Below, piece by piece: positions 31,451 through 44,066 of a stretch of DNA of 64,000 bases; position 1 is the stretch's first letter, and each line of letters opens with the position of its first letter. The notes under the pieces are model-generated. The model saw only the letters and a program-made list of their open reading frames with translations, was not told where the DNA came from and ran no database searches. Origin of the DNA: Bursaphelenchus xylophilus (lineage: Eukaryota > Nematoda > Chromadorea > Rhabditida > Aphelenchoididae); the NCBI GenBank assembly GCA_904066235.2, contig CAJFCV020000004.1, forward strand, positions 2,480,001-2,544,000, in the 5' to 3' direction. A program made the position numbers and the translations under genes.

Positions 31451-32059
31451 TATGTGCAGTGAAAGACCTGATCCAGTGGCAAAAAAGCGTACCATTTCGC
31501 ATCCGAGAAGCATCAAGAATGTGGCGAAATGCTTCCCTTTCCAAGTGAAAGAACTTCGTTTTGAAGGGCGCGCGCGCCTTTCACGACTTCGCGTGCGAAT
31601 TTGCATATTCCCACGGAATGACCGACAAATTGGTATAAAAGGAAGAGAAATCACGAATTATGATTGTATTATTTTTGTGTTTTGTCTTTTCCCGGTTGTG
31701 TTGTATGCAATAAACCGTTGTATTTTCTACTGTAGTCTATTGTTGTTGTATGGTGGTCCCATCGTCTGGAGTCAATACCGTGAGTTTACAGTTCTATTGC
31801 CAGAGTCCTCTAGTCTGTGTCTCCGGTTTATCAGAGGGTAGTGAATACTAGTAGTAGCGGGCAAGTTAAGGGCCATCTTACACGACTCATAGCTAACAAA
31901 TTGTAAGTCGTGATACGCCCTTTCCCTCACAAAAAGAGCGGGCGCGCTTTTGAAATCGGGGTTTTGTCACATGGAGAGGGAAGAATTTTGCCACATTTTT
32001 GATACTTCCCGGATGCAAAATGATACTTTTTTTGCCACTGGATCAGGTCCCCCACTGTA
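31451..32059. repeat. R1 MITE split by an LTR-like insertion
   Basis: The left half starts gaaagacctgatccagtggc and the right half ends ggatcaggtcccccactgta. Between them is the 333-bp LTR-like block. The R1 body breaks at its central cgcgccctttc turn. Confidence 0.75.
31581..31913 (+). repeat. LTR-like repeat, copy 2 (solo)
   Basis: Bounded by tcacgactt and its inverse aagtcgtga. It contains ggtataaaaggaag and, about 70 bases on, gcaataaaccgttg. It matches the block at 27277-27440. It inserted into the centre of an R1 copy. The ends do not show the usual TG..CA and I cannot see an exact target duplication, so a MITE with promoter-like content remains possible. Confidence 0.55.
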
Positions 32060-32158
32060 TATAACTGATATATTTATTTGCTCTTTACCATAGATATATT
32101 AGATGATATCACATTTCAATTAAAGCTTTGTACATTGAAATACCCATGACGATGTTCT

Positions 32159-35100
32159 CTAATCTTCCAATTTTTTCTTTCCCTTCTCCACACTCTCACT
32201 TTGATATCCCTCTTTCGTGTAATACGCTGGCTCGGCCGTTGCGAACTTGTAGAAGGCCCCATTGGCAAAGAAAAGGAGTCCAGCGACGATCAGAAAGATT
32301 GTCCGCCACTGCTCTTTGGCGGTTTCGTCATCCACAAAGACCGCGACCATAGCCGGCCCCAGGAAAAGCACAATGCATTTGAGGAATTGGCAGTTCGCCA
32401 CAACGAAATGACTATACTGTCGGGTGTAAAGAACCCCCAATTTGTAGAATCCACCACATGCGGCGCCTGTGACAGTGTTCAAAAGTCCGATGCAGAGGAC
32501 CGCCAGGAATGGAGTGTCATCAGGGACAAAGCCGATTGCAATGTAGAATATGCCGGCGCCAGCAACGGTAATCGTGTTGAAGAACATTAGTTTGGCGGTG
32601 TCGGACATGAACCTAAAAATAATGAGCGATTATGTATAGGTATCTTCTACAGTGTTGGATAGGAAATACCCCTTTGATCAAGAAAGTCTGTAAATAATTT
32701 ATTTTAATGAAATTTGGGGTTGGTCTAGAGTCATCGACCGTGTAATCGACCGTGCTTATTTAAAAAAAAACCCTTTTTTTTATTAAATACCTTTACTAAA
32801 CGCATAGCATATGTGTTAAAAAGTTGTAAACTTGGCTCAAGTCTCTTTAAGATTCAATTGTTGTACAGTGACGGGCCTGATCCAGTATCAAAAAATGTAC
32901 CATTTTACATTCATGGAGTATCAAAAAATGTGGCAAAATGCCTCCCTCTAAAACTAATAGGGCAGGCTCTTCAAAACGGAGTTTTTTCACTTGAAGAAGG
33001 AGGTGTTTTGCTACACTTTTTGATACTTCCCGGATGCAAAATGGCACATTTTTTGACACTGAACCCAGGTCCTTCACTGTACAACACTTGAATTTCAAAG
33101 AGGACCCACTTCAAATGCGTTGAAAAATGAGTTCAAAAGGTCGTCTTTGACAGACTAAAGAAGTTGAAGCAGGCGGGATACTACTGTAATTTTACTACTC
33201 AATCATGCACTCATACAGTGACGGACTTGATCCAGTGTCTAGAAATGTACCATTTTGCATCCGGGAAGTATAAAAAAATGTGGCAAAATGCCTCGCTCTC
33301 CAACTAAAAAGCTTTGTTTTGAAGGCTTTCCCTCACAAAAAAAGCGAGCGCGCTTTTGAAATCTGAGTTTTTTCACTTGGAGAGGGAGGTATTTTACCAC
33401 ATTTTTTGAAGCTTCCTGGATGCAAAACGATACCTTTTCTGCCTTTGGATCACTGCCGCCACTGTACCTCAACAACCTCTCCATTAGCAGAAATCATAAA
33501 CAAACCCTCAAAGCCTACGTTATTTTATCGCTGAGTAGGCCACAAATCAGTCGGAATGGGACTTGCGTCACCCTGGAAATCGCCGACAAATGTCCAGTAG
33601 CCTCCACTGAGTAATGAAGAACATTTTTCATATAATACGGAGCATAAACGGCGAAGAAATTGGTTGAAAAAATCTCGGTGAACGCGTTCAGCCACACACA
33701 CCACACCACAAGGTCCGTCAAGATGGCCTTGTAGGGCATATTGGTCTCGCCGTTGATTTGGGCGGCACTCTTGTTTCGATGAATCTTCTCCAGCTCAACA
33801 CCGCTCACTCTGCTCGACATTTGCGGCGCATCCGAGTAGTACAAAAACCAGAGGGCGAAGATGAGCAGCGAGACGAAACAATGGCCATAGAAAATCATTG
33901 GCCAGCCGAACGAGGAGTTGCAAATCATCCCACTCACCGAGTTGGTGATTCCAGTCGATAGTGGAGAGTATGAGGTGAGGACGCCGAGGAAGAAGCCGTT
34001 TTGTTTGAGAGAAGCCCATTTGGAGCAGACCATTCCAACGGCCGCAAAGTCAGCGGCATATGAGACTCCCTGAAAGGTAAAAAGGTAGGTGAATGAAGGT
34101 TGAGAAACATAGATATTAACATCGAGAGGGTTGTAATTGTGTAACAATCATATAGTTTGACTTTGTGAGAATGCAGGCGCTTTTATGGCGTCTGCCTTGC
34201 AGGAAATGCCGCGGATTTTAAGGTCGATTTTTATCGACGATTTTCAGATTTGACGCCCTATACAGTGGTGGACCTGATCCAGTGGCAAAAAAAACGTACC
34301 ATTTTGCATCCAGGAAGCTTCAAAAAATGTGGTAAAACACCTCCCTCTCCAAGTGAAAAAAACTCAGATTTCAAAAGCGCGCCCGCTCTTTTTGTGAGAA
34401 AAAAGCGCGCCCTTCAAAATGAAGTTTTTCACTTGGAGAGGGAAGCATTTTGCCACATTTTTGATATTTCCCGGATACAAAATGGTACGTTTTTTGCCAC
34501 TGGATCAGCTCCCCCACTGTACTTTCCGTCGCAAGGAAAATGCACGGTACAGACTCTAATTCGTAGCCTGCATCAAAAATATGCGAAAAACAGCTGAATG
34601 CATAAGCGGCAAACAGGGGAGAAAAGGCAAAAATAGTCTGTCGGGAAAATGGTGAGCATTCTGCGGCATTGAAAATTGCATTGCCGCAATTGCCACCGTG
34701 AAAATAAATTATGTCGCGGCAAAATCAAATTTTTTTTTCATTTCAGCAACGGGATTGGCACAGCGACGAAAAATAGTGTGCTCATTATTTTCCCGACAGA
34801 CTGATAGTAAATAGGCCATGCAAAATTTTGCTACAAAGACAGCCTAAAATCTACCCCTCTTCTTGAACATTTATCCCAGTACTTTTACTCACCTGTAGGA
34901 ACCTCATAGCCAACAACAAATAAATATTGATCTGCGCCGCTGATGGCATTAATCCCGTCGAAATGGCGGACAAAATTCCAGCAAAAAGGAATGGGTATTT
35001 GGCTCCATACCGACTGTATGCCTCGGTAAAAGGGATCGTCGCAAGAGCCGTGCCGACTCCGACAGCTCCATTAATCAGCGACAGCTCTTTCGGTGTGTAG

Positions 35101-35312
35101 TCGATTGTAGGATGAGGACTGGGTATTGACTGAAAATGAGGTCTTGAAAAGTCGTTTTCTACACTTACAGTTTCATTGATATTTGAATCGGATGCCATAC
35201 AAACTTGGGCAATATTAAAGGCCAACATGTTGGATGAGATCGAGGTTAATGCCAGACAACCGATGATTAAGATAAGGTATCGGAAACGATGAGAACAACA
35301 GGCGTCCGCCAT
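32159..35312 (-). CDS. major facilitator transporter, SLC17-like, 461 aa, 4 exons
   Basis: Exons are 35312-35169, 35129-34893, 34069-33519 and 32612-32159. Introns are 39, 823 and 906 bases and the phases close to 461 aa, normal for SLC17 (Na/phosphate and anion cotransporter, vesicular glutamate) proteins. Marks: an N-terminal helix (YLILIIGCLALTSISSN), glycosylation-type NET in the first luminal loop, YTPKELSLINGAVGVGTALA, YSRYGAKYPF, MRFLQGVSYAADFAAVGMV, KWASLKQNGFFLGV, then YYSDAP and the late LICGLLSDKITFMSDTAK. The C-terminus ends in AYYTKEGYQSE and a Lys-rich stretch, cytosolic as in the family. The substrate cannot be told from sequence. A minus-strand AATAAA lies near 32078. Introns 2 and 3 hold three R1 and one R3. 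Confidence 0.9.
32864..33081. repeat. R1 MITE copy
   Basis: Runs from tacagtgacgggcctgatcc to ggtccttcactgta, with a shortened centre, in intron 3 of the transporter. Confidence 0.8.
33214..33466. repeat. R1 MITE copy
   Basis: Runs from tacagtgacggacttgatcc to gatcactgccgccactgta, 53 bases before exon 3 of the transporter in plus coordinates. Confidence 0.8.
34261..34521. repeat. R1 MITE copy
   Basis: Runs from tacagtggtggacctgatcc to ggatcagctcccccactgta, in intron 2 of the transporter. Confidence 0.85.
34633..34806. repeat. R3 MITE copy
   Basis: Runs from agtctgtcgggaaaatggtg to attttcccgacagactgata, in intron 2 of the transporter. Confidence 0.85.
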
Positions 35313-37105
35313 TTTTGATATGCTTTGGTTTCGCGAGTGATATGTTAGAATGGAGTAGGCTTAGTGACCTGAAAATTAAGTCATCATAGAGAAACAGTAC
35401 TCGATTTTGAAGTGGCTTTCGAAACATGTCCCGCAACAAATTATTAACATTACATAAAAGTTTATTGTTGAAATTTCGATTGTTGTAAGAGACAAATAAG
35501 TATGGACAAAGTCATAAAAAGTGATTGAAGGCTAGGAGAAGGCTTAGTTAGGTGAAATTAAGATTGATAACGTCCTAGGATAGCTGTTCACCTATTTTGA
35601 GGTATTTGACATGTACTCACATCAATAATATCAAGGTAAAAGTTACGGAAATTCGTTTTCTGCCGCAAATTTTGGTCTTTTATACGTTACAATAACTCAG
35701 GGTGAAGAAAACTAACGTTAGTATAATATAAAAAGTAGACATAATACAAGCCTCCGCCAAGCCTTCGCCGAGCGTCCGCCGACCACCCAGCTGCTTTGTC
35801 AGACCTTGTAGCCCTACAACCCTATTTCGGGCATTTGCTTGCCCTAGTGATCGATTTTTTTGATGATCCGAACTGTTGTCAATCCGAAAGGACGGGAAGA
35901 CAAAAGCAGCATTTTTCGAAGAAAACGGAAGCCTTCTAAATTCAACGCCAAGATTTCCTTCAACTCTTTGAGGCATGAACCGGATATCAATTGCAAATGT
36001 TGAAAACTTTAGCACCGAACTTTAACGCTTAGCCTCCGGTAATAAACGATGTTTGAAGAAGGATCTGTGCAAATTATCAGCAGAAAAATTGATGCTTTAT
36101 CGAAGAATTGTTTGAAGAAAAATGCCAATTTGTATGCCAGCCCTTGCCAACCTGCATAAAATAAAAAGTATGGCCTATAATCAAAAAATGGCTTCATATA
36201 GCAAATGCGCAGTAAACATTCCGAAAACTCAATTTTTTCGGTCATTACTCGTAACTGATACCATATGTAATACAAAAAATTTTCTTGCTATTTAAGCAGA
36301 TTTATGATCAGCGGTGTTTGAAGGGATCAAAATCAAAGCCGTCCAAGTGTTCGCTTGCATTTCAACGTCCCAGAAACGCTTAATATTTGCGTTCAAACAT
36401 TTTTCTTCAAATCTATTTGAACCCAACGGCTAGACAAACAAAAAAATGAACGGTGATGTAATAATATACAGTAGGGAACATCAAAACGCATCTTTTCAGT
36501 TTCAAAAACCCTGGTAAAGTTTATGGCCCTATTCTGAGGCTACAGTGAAAAATGAGCGAAACGCAACGCGTATTTATATCGAAAAACGCGATAGTTTGAT
36601 AATCTCTCTCGCTGGTCAGGTCAAATTTTGCGAGGGAAACGGTATCCTTTCGTAAACGTTTATTTAGAGTGCGTATCGTTTCGGGTTGATAAAAAAAAAT
36701 TTGTTTGTTGAAAGATCAACGAAATGGAAATTTATGGCTTCGGGGGTTTGATCGCAGCATTGCGGGGGGTACTGTTTGGGTCTGCTCGGCCAAATTTTGT
36801 GTCATTGTAAGAGATTGATCAATGCTTCGTTATCAATACTGTAGCGTTAACTCTGAATTCTATCAGGGTTGAGTCAGAAGACGGCACGTTTGGGAAGAGG
36901 GCAACCGGAGGGAAGAGTGAACTTTGAGAAAAAATATGGTTAGGGGGGACCAAGGCAGACTTTTCAAGAACGATTTTCTTTTTGGTTTTCAAAGAGAATG
37001 GTATGGTAAAGAAAAGAAGCGCAAAGTGTACTCTCTCGCCCCAAAAACTTCCATATTTCTTCACGAAAATATCTTTGGCGAATTTTCAACTCACTTTTTT
37101 TGACT

Positions 37106-37555
37106 TACAAAGGAAGTACCCCAAGTGCGACGCTCAAATTTTCTTTAAAATTTGCACACCCGTCGGTCATGAACTTGGTATCAATTCCTGAAAGTTTTAG
37201 CTCGCGCTTTGCAAGCTCCACCGAGATACTGAACGATCTTTGCCGCCAAGAAAGTACTCTAAACTTGGTGAGCGGCCGGAGAAAAAAAAAACACTTTTTG
37301 GCTATAAATTTGACAGTTTCTTGCGGAAAAAATTATTTTTTTGTGAAGCCATTACCCTTTACGGTAGAAATAGGGGTGCAACTTTTCGTGCCGAAATTCG
37401 GCAAAAAGTGTCAAATTTTCACCGACCTTCGACCTAAAAATCTCGGTTATTTCTGCAAAGCGCGAGCTAGGATTCTCGCATTAAAAAAAATTATTCAAAA
37501 TTTGTGCCGAGTTTCATCAAAATCTGAGCGTCGCACTTGGGGTACTTCCTCTGTA
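37106..37555. repeat. R2 MITE copy, full length
   Basis: The ends are tacaaaggaagtaccccaag and cttggggtacttcctctgta, with inner tgcgacgctcaaattttc and aaatctgagcgtcgcac. One strand carries a long chance open frame that is not a gene. Confidence 0.85.
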
Positions 37556-38473
37556 AACTCCAAAATACCTCATCCTTTATACATGCACTTACCTCGCCAC
37601 ACATACACATATACCTTATGCTCTATTTAAGTCCGTTAAACATCAAATTCAAAGGCCTATTGTAAACGCAGGCCTACCCCGCAAACATGCGCGTTTTACA
37701 ATACTATAACAAAGCACCTTTAAAAACCTACTCGTCTATATATGTGTGCCTCTAAATTTTGATTGATTATGACTCATTTTTGGAGGGCAGATCTATTGCT
37801 TTTTTTACTCAAAAAGAGTAACAGCGCAATGACGTCATCCGATCAAAGCGAATTTCGCAGCCACTACTGTTGGAATAAAGGTCATATGTGAAGGGGAAAA
37901 GCATGACCAAAAAGTCGTTTTACAGAGAGAAAGTAAGGAGATTATATAACAATATGACGGGCTTCGAAATGTTGAAATATTTTTTTGAAAGAAATGGGGT
38001 ACAAAAGTCGCACACTGGTTTTGATGGGTACAAAAATAATCCAATGTGAGTTGCGGAAGTTGCCCTTTCAAAAAGTTTTTTTGGAAAAAAAATTATGACA
38101 AATCAAGATCAAACATCCGAAAAAAACCGAAGCTGCGTCATTCGTTTGTTCTTTCGGTTTATAAACAACTTGTTTTTCGCTGGATATCCAATCCGCCGCG
38201 CAAATGAAATGCACGACGGAACAGTGATCTGTGCTGCGCGGCCGAGGGATCAAAGCCTTGCGGTCGAAAATGAGGTAAAAAACTAGAAGGTAGTTAGTGA
38301 AAGTTCTGAAGTTTTATCGACCTGCCGTTACTGAGTTAAAAGCTATCGCTCCAACTTTGAGCACTACTTTTGGGTCAACCGGAGTTTTTGGTCGATTTTT
38401 CTCATACTCTCTCGCCAATGTGAGATCTTTTAGTGCCTGTGACCAGTAGTGGACAAAAAAGCGTCCATTACCT

Positions 38474-39061
38474 TACATGGGAAGTAAGTGCGACGCTCAT
38501 ATTTTCTTTAAATTTTGCACACGCGTCAGGAATGGGCCACATATCAAAGTTTTTGCGCGCGCTTTCCAAGATATTGGACAATATTTGCTGCCGAGAGAGT
38601 AGGCAAAACGCGGAGAGAAAAAGACATTCTTTGACCATTAATTTTCGTGCCAAAATTCAAAAAAAAAAGAATCGCATTTTTACCGGCTTTCAATATAAAA
38701 ATCCCGCTTGTTTCTGCAAAACGCGAGCTAAGATTCTCTAATGTGTCTTTGAAAAAAGCAATCTACAGTGGGGGAGCTCCAGTGGCAAAAAACGTACCAT
38801 TTTGCATCCGGGAAGTGTCAAAAATGTGGCAAAATGCTTCCCTCTCCAAGTGAAAAACTCCTATTTTCAGAAGCGTGAGGAAAAAGGCGAGGCCATCAAA
38901 ACGAAGTTTTTTCGCTTGGAGAGGGAAGCATTTCGCTGCATTTTTGATACTTCCCGGATACAAAATGGCACTTTTTTGCCACTGGATCAGGTCCCCCATT
39001 GTAATTTTGCGCCAAGCTTTATCAAAATCTGAGCGTCGCACTTGTGCTACTTCCCCTGCTA
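38474..39061. repeat. R2 MITE with an R1 MITE nested inside (38764-39003)
   Basis: R2 starts tacatgggaagtaagtgcga and ends cacttgtgctacttcccctg. The R1 copy (tacagtgggggagctccagt .. ggatcaggtcccccattgta) interrupts it, splitting the tail that reads aagctttatcaaaatctgag. So R1 moved after this R2 copy had settled. Confidence 0.85.
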
Positions 39062-39659
39062 GCCGAACAGGTTTGTAATCATCAGCAAAAAACTCAGCTT
39101 TATAGACATTAGATAGGCTATTTCATAGTAACACAAAGCGTCAAAACATGAATAAACAAGAGGCGCGTAAGAGGAGACGTCTGTGTTAAATACTGTATCC
39201 GCCAGCCTACAAATCAAACCTTGCTTTTTTTCGCTATTGATCAAGTTTGCTAACAAGAACAGAACAGACCACTTTTATTTATCAAACTTCTATTATGGTT
39301 AAAATCTATCACATAATGAAAGAAGAATATTTTTAAATTCTAAAGTTACAAAATTTCGATCAGATACTCTTGGAAGATTGGTAAAAGTAATACGGCTTCT
39401 AAGCAACCCTCGAAAATGAAAACTAAAGGAGAATTGACGTACTTCGGATGTAATGAAGCCTTTAAAGTTTACCATAGCGGGATCATTTGTCAAAATCATC
39501 ACTCCACATTGTTGAAAATAAGAGAAACAGTTCTGTGGTCAAGTGAAAAAATCTTTTTTTTGGGTTCAGGGGTTTCTTTCACGTGCCTAATGTTCTCTCG
39601 TTCGCTCATAATTCTATTTTATTTGTTTAAAAGAATACCAGACGTTTTACTAGGGAGTG

Positions 39660-40205
39660 CGCCAAGCGTCAGACTTTTCGGGTCGACGACACTTCGGGTC
39701 AACACAAAATCGATCGACACAGGGTGTAGGACAGGTGGATACCAAAAAAAGGTTGTACGAAGTGTCTTCGAGGCCTTTCATAGCCGTTGAATGGTCGGCG
39801 AACCATTCAGGTTCGGCGAAGGCTCGGCGGAGACTTCGAGGAGACTTACAATATGTCCACTTTTCTATTGCTAACCTTAGTTTTTTTGAAATTGAGATAT
39901 TGTAACGTAGGCCTGGCAAAGCCGTGGGATGGTCCGCGGACGCTCGGCGGAGACTTGGCGAGGACTTTCTAATTTTAGTTATTACTAACGTTAGTTTTCT
40001 TTACCCTGAGTTATTGTAACATAGAAAGGACCACAATCTGCTCAAAAAACGAAGATCCTAAGTTCTACTTGGATATTGCTGCAGTACTGCATTTAAAATG
40101 CCTCAAAGCAGGCGATAAAATGTCCTAGAGTTTGATCAATCTTTTTGTTTCTATGTATTAACAAAGCCTTCTTCTGGCCTCCCTCATGCATACAACGACA
40201 AGCCA
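39660..40205. repeat. R4 element copy
   Basis: Starts gacttttcgggtcgacgaca with aacacaaaatcgatcgacac, includes ggcgaaggctcggcggagac and ttctttaccctgagttattg, and fades at ctggcctccctcatgc. It is opposite in orientation to 11119-11575. Confidence 0.7.
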
Positions 40206-41948
40206 AGGCAACCCAAAGTAATGTATCTTTGGCTGTTCGATAAACTTTATTTTTGCTAACCCCTTTTTCTATTTCTTACTGTAGATTACCACCAATGATC
40301 ACCTGAACTATTACTACATTTTCGTTCAAGTTCGACAAACCCAGCTGTTCCGCGACCGTTCTTTTCCTGGATATGACGCGAAGAGAACGTGAGACGAGTC
40401 AAAAGTCTTGATTTGGCGAACAATTGAGACTTTTAAAGGAAACTCTATCGGGAGAACAGCTCGATTCAAAAATCGGAAATAAGTAAACAAAATTTGCGAG
40501 CTGGCCTTAGAAATGAGCGGTTTTTAAACGATTAAAATCAGACAGAGATATGGCTCGTTGACGTATGCTACATTAGAATAGAAATGAGTTATATTGGTTT
40601 AAAGATGGCGGAGATGTAGGTGACGTAAATACGTTTTTAAGTCATTTACTGATGACGTGAAAGATGAAAAGAATTTTCGCAGACGGTTAAGCGAAAAAGG
40701 CGCTATGACTTTATATTTTACAATAACTCAGGGTAAAGAAAACCAACGTGTGCAATAACTAAGGTTAGAATAAGCGGGCATATGAAAAGTCTTTGCCAAG
40801 TCTCCGCCGAGAGTCCGCCGACCATCCTATGCCGTTGCCAGGCCTCATAAACAATTCTTAAAATTTTTTGGATGATAGTATTTTCATAAAGTCATCATTT
40901 TTTCATAAAGTTTGTTATCCCTATCAAATCATCTGGGTGCTCCCAGAAATCAAATAACCCAAACTAGGTCGCTCTGGGGTCGAGCCAGACCGAAGCAAAT
41001 TTGATACTGGCCGGTCTGGGCTAATTCCTGGGCTAAGCTACGCTTGTTGGCCCGGTCCAACCCGGCAGTCATGTCTCCTCTAATCCCAGCCTCAAAGAAC
41101 TCGACTAATCGAGTGGAAAATCGAAAAACAACAGCGGCAAGAACATAACACACACTGGTCGTAAACTATATGAACTCAAAGGTTATGCAAGACCGCCAAA
41201 AACACAATAGTTATTTTCTCGCTTTTATTATTGCGGGCAGCTCGTTACAAGGCGCGACAACGGGTCGGATGTCGTTGACACGAGCCTACAGGTACGAGAG
41301 GTGATTATGGGGCAAATAAAGTCTTGAACACAGAGAGAACTGTTGCGTTGAACTCGTTTTTTGTGGGTACCGTAAATCATCAAGAATTGGAAGATGTTTG
41401 TTATAAATAATGGTTTGAGAAGAGACAAATTTCAAGCTGTCCATGAAAATCAGAAAATTTTAGAGGATTGCGGCGATGGATACTGTAGAAAGGATGAGGA
41501 GAAATGAAGGTGAATTTTAGAGCCATTATGTAAATAAAAAACTAATCAAAAAAAAGCGGGTATTAAATGTTGAAAAGGAAAGCGTTCAAAGCTTGCTACT
41601 GTGATTTCCTTGAAATTCCACACACGCGTTGTGCATTAATCAATTTTACTAGAAATCCACAAAAAAATTTAGCTTGCGCTTTACAGGACACGGCAATTCA
41701 AAAAAAAAAGAAAAGAAAAATGTCTCCTGCCCTCTTTTTAAATAATTTTGCCCGGAGTGTCCAAGATGACAAAAAAAAGTATGTAAAATAATCACAAGAA
41801 AAATATTTTTTGGTAGAAAAACTATAGGAAAAATTCTGTTGTGAAATTCCGTTTGAAAATATATGGATACTGGGTGGGCGGGGTACCAAAAAGAGGCGGG
41901 AGACTTCTTGGGTTAATGTATAAGGGCACCTGGGAAACTTATTTACCT

Positions 41949-43452
41949 ATACTGCGGGACTAAAGTTTGGAACAGGCTATATTTTCTTTGCGGCTTGAGA
42001 TCGGAGTTTCATTTCTTTTCTATAAGAATCGGAATATATTAAAACCCCATAATGGATGCATAGCCGTAGTAATCAGAAAGCTCATATGAGCAAAAAACAA
42101 AATTTTTAAAAATAGGTGGGACAAAAGTTTGGAACAGGGTTAGGAATGCGATCATAAATTTCGCAGTATAGTCAAAAACTTCTAGGCTTTGGTATTTTTA
42201 GATGCTGCGAGGAGTCAGGATCTCAACAACATACTGATTTTCATCGATGAACTCAAAATGAAAAAAATTCTTATTGAGCCAACAATGACGGTCAAACTTG
42301 CGAAAAAAAATTATTTTTTGGGTTGGGTTCTCTATGTTATCGGTGTGTAAGCATTCTAAAATATTTGATATGGTCGTATAACCGTACAAAGACACTCAGA
42401 TATTCGCATAGGAACCTTATCCGCACAGTATAATTTATGAAAATTTTGGAATGTGCTTCGAATCTTGGTCTAATGAATTTTAGATTTTTTGTATGACGAC
42501 ATGAAGACTAATTGGCCCTTTTATGATCACTGTGAGATAAAAAAGTATCTTCACAAAGCGAAACCTGACCGCAATTTGCAATATCCCACGCCAGATGTTT
42601 CAAACATTTAAAAAAAATTTCGGTCACCAAAATCAATGTTTATATCGACCTGGATTCCTAGTATGATACATTGTAGAGTTGGCTAACAAAACTATATCAG
42701 TGTGGTAAGGATAAAGGCATTTAGTTTGGCGCCATATGGCGACCTAAAATTAAGGTAAAAAATATGGGTCATCTTAACATCTCATATATCCGGGTTTTTC
42801 AAAGTTGTGGCGTTTCGTGTTGCAAATAGCGGTTGGTTTTTGTTTCTTGAAGATACCTTTTCATCCCACAAAACCTAAGAAAAGGCCAATTAGCCATCAA
42901 GCCGCCTTATAAAAAATATAAAAATCATTGAACCAAGATTTGAGGCACAACTCAAAATTTTCATAATTTATACTATGCGTATACGGTGCCAATGGGAGGA
43001 TGTGACTATCTGTATGAGATTATGCGACCATAATTGATATTTTAGAATGCTAATACATCGATAACATTGGTAACCCAACCCAAAAAATAATTTTTTTCGC
43101 AAGTTTGACCGTCATTGTTGGCTCAATAAGAATTTTTTTCGTTTTGAGTTCATCGATGAAAATCAGTATGTCGTTGAGATCCTGACTCCTCGCAGCATCT
43201 AAAAATACCAAAGCCTAGAAGTTTTTGACTATACTGCGAAATTTATGATCGCATTCCTAACCCTGTTCCAAACTTTTGTCCCACCTATTTTTAAAAATTT
43301 TGTTTTTTGCTCATATGAGCTTTCTGATTACTACGGCTATGCATCCATTATGGGGTTTTAATATATTCCGATTCTTATAGAAAAGAAATGAAACTCCGAT
43401 CTCAAGCCGCAAAGAAAATATAGCCTGTTCCAAACTTTAGTCCCGCAGTATA
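41949..43452. mobile_element. F4 long foldback element, TA-flanked
   Basis: The left end tatactgcgggactaaagtt and right end aactttagtcccgcagtata are exact inverses next to TA. The arms match closely for about 450 bases (41949-42400 against 43000-43452). They match only in patches toward the centre near 42700, for example the motif around accaagatt near 42470 and 42940. There is no transposase frame, so it is a non-autonomous Tc/mariner-type foldback by its target. Confidence 0.85.
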
Positions 43453-43614
43453 TGTATTGTTGTCGACGAGGGACCACGCAAAATTTCGAGAACCACCGAG
43501 ACATTTTCTGGTCATAACTCTGCTTTTTCCGCATGAAAATTTTTGATACCTCCTATAGGAGCCCTAGACTTTCCAGTAGGAATCAACGTATTCACTTTTC
43601 TCATTACAAAATTC

Positions 43615-44066
43615 ACAAGGGAAGTACCCCAAGTGCGACACTCAGATTTCCTTTAAATTTTGCACACACCTCGGTCATGGACAAAGTATCAATTCCTGAA
43701 AGTTTTAGCTCGCGCTTTGCAGGCGCCACCAAGACATTGAACGATTTTTGCCGCCGAGAGAGCACACTAAACGTGGAGAGCGGCCAGAGGGAAAATCACT
43801 TTTTGGCCATAACTTTGCTAGTTTCGCGCGGAAAAAATTTATTTTTTGTGGAAACATTACCCTCTATGGAAGAAATAGGCACGAAACTTTTCGTGCCGAA
43901 GTTCGGCAAAAATTGCCAAATTTTCGCCAACTTTCGATCCAAAAATCTCGGTTGTTTCTGCAAAGCGCGAGCTAGGATTCTCGCGTATGTCTTAGAAAAA
44001 AATATTCTAAATTTGTGCCAAGTTTCATTAAAATCTGAGCGTCGCACTTGGGTGCTTCCCCTGTCA
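43615..44066. repeat. R2 MITE copy, full length
   Basis: Starts agggaagtaccccaagtgcg and ends cgcacttgggtgcttcccct. It carries a 224-codon chance frame on plus that tracks the R2 consensus and also appears in other copies, so it was not called as a gene. Confidence 0.85.

Larger units (their letters stand above)
35313..41948. other. gene-poor, repeat-filled intergenic region
   Basis: No gene is supported. Contents in order: a partial R4 (about 35527-35850), an AT-rich stretch with no recognised feature (35850-36950), an R5 part (36975-37090), a full R2 (37106-37555), an AT-rich stretch with a faint exon-like patch at 38183-38274, an R2 with an R1 inside it (38474-39061), a stretch with nothing seen (39062-39655), an R4 (39660-40205), a stretch with nothing seen, a partial R4 (40708-40875), and a stretch with nothing seen to 41948. 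Confidence 0.5.

Noticed and set aside
37100..37630. 176-codon plus-strand frame
   Set aside because: Same reason: it tracks the R2 element at 37106-37555.
38183..38274. Exon-like plus-strand patch (RRANEMHDGTVICAARPRDQ)
   Set aside because: G/C-richer and followed by a gtaaaa donor, but no clear acceptor, no partner exon and no family I can name.
39059..39256. 65-codon minus-strand frame with hydrophobic stretches
   Set aside because: Begins at the edge of an R2 element, with no splice or promoter context and no motif.
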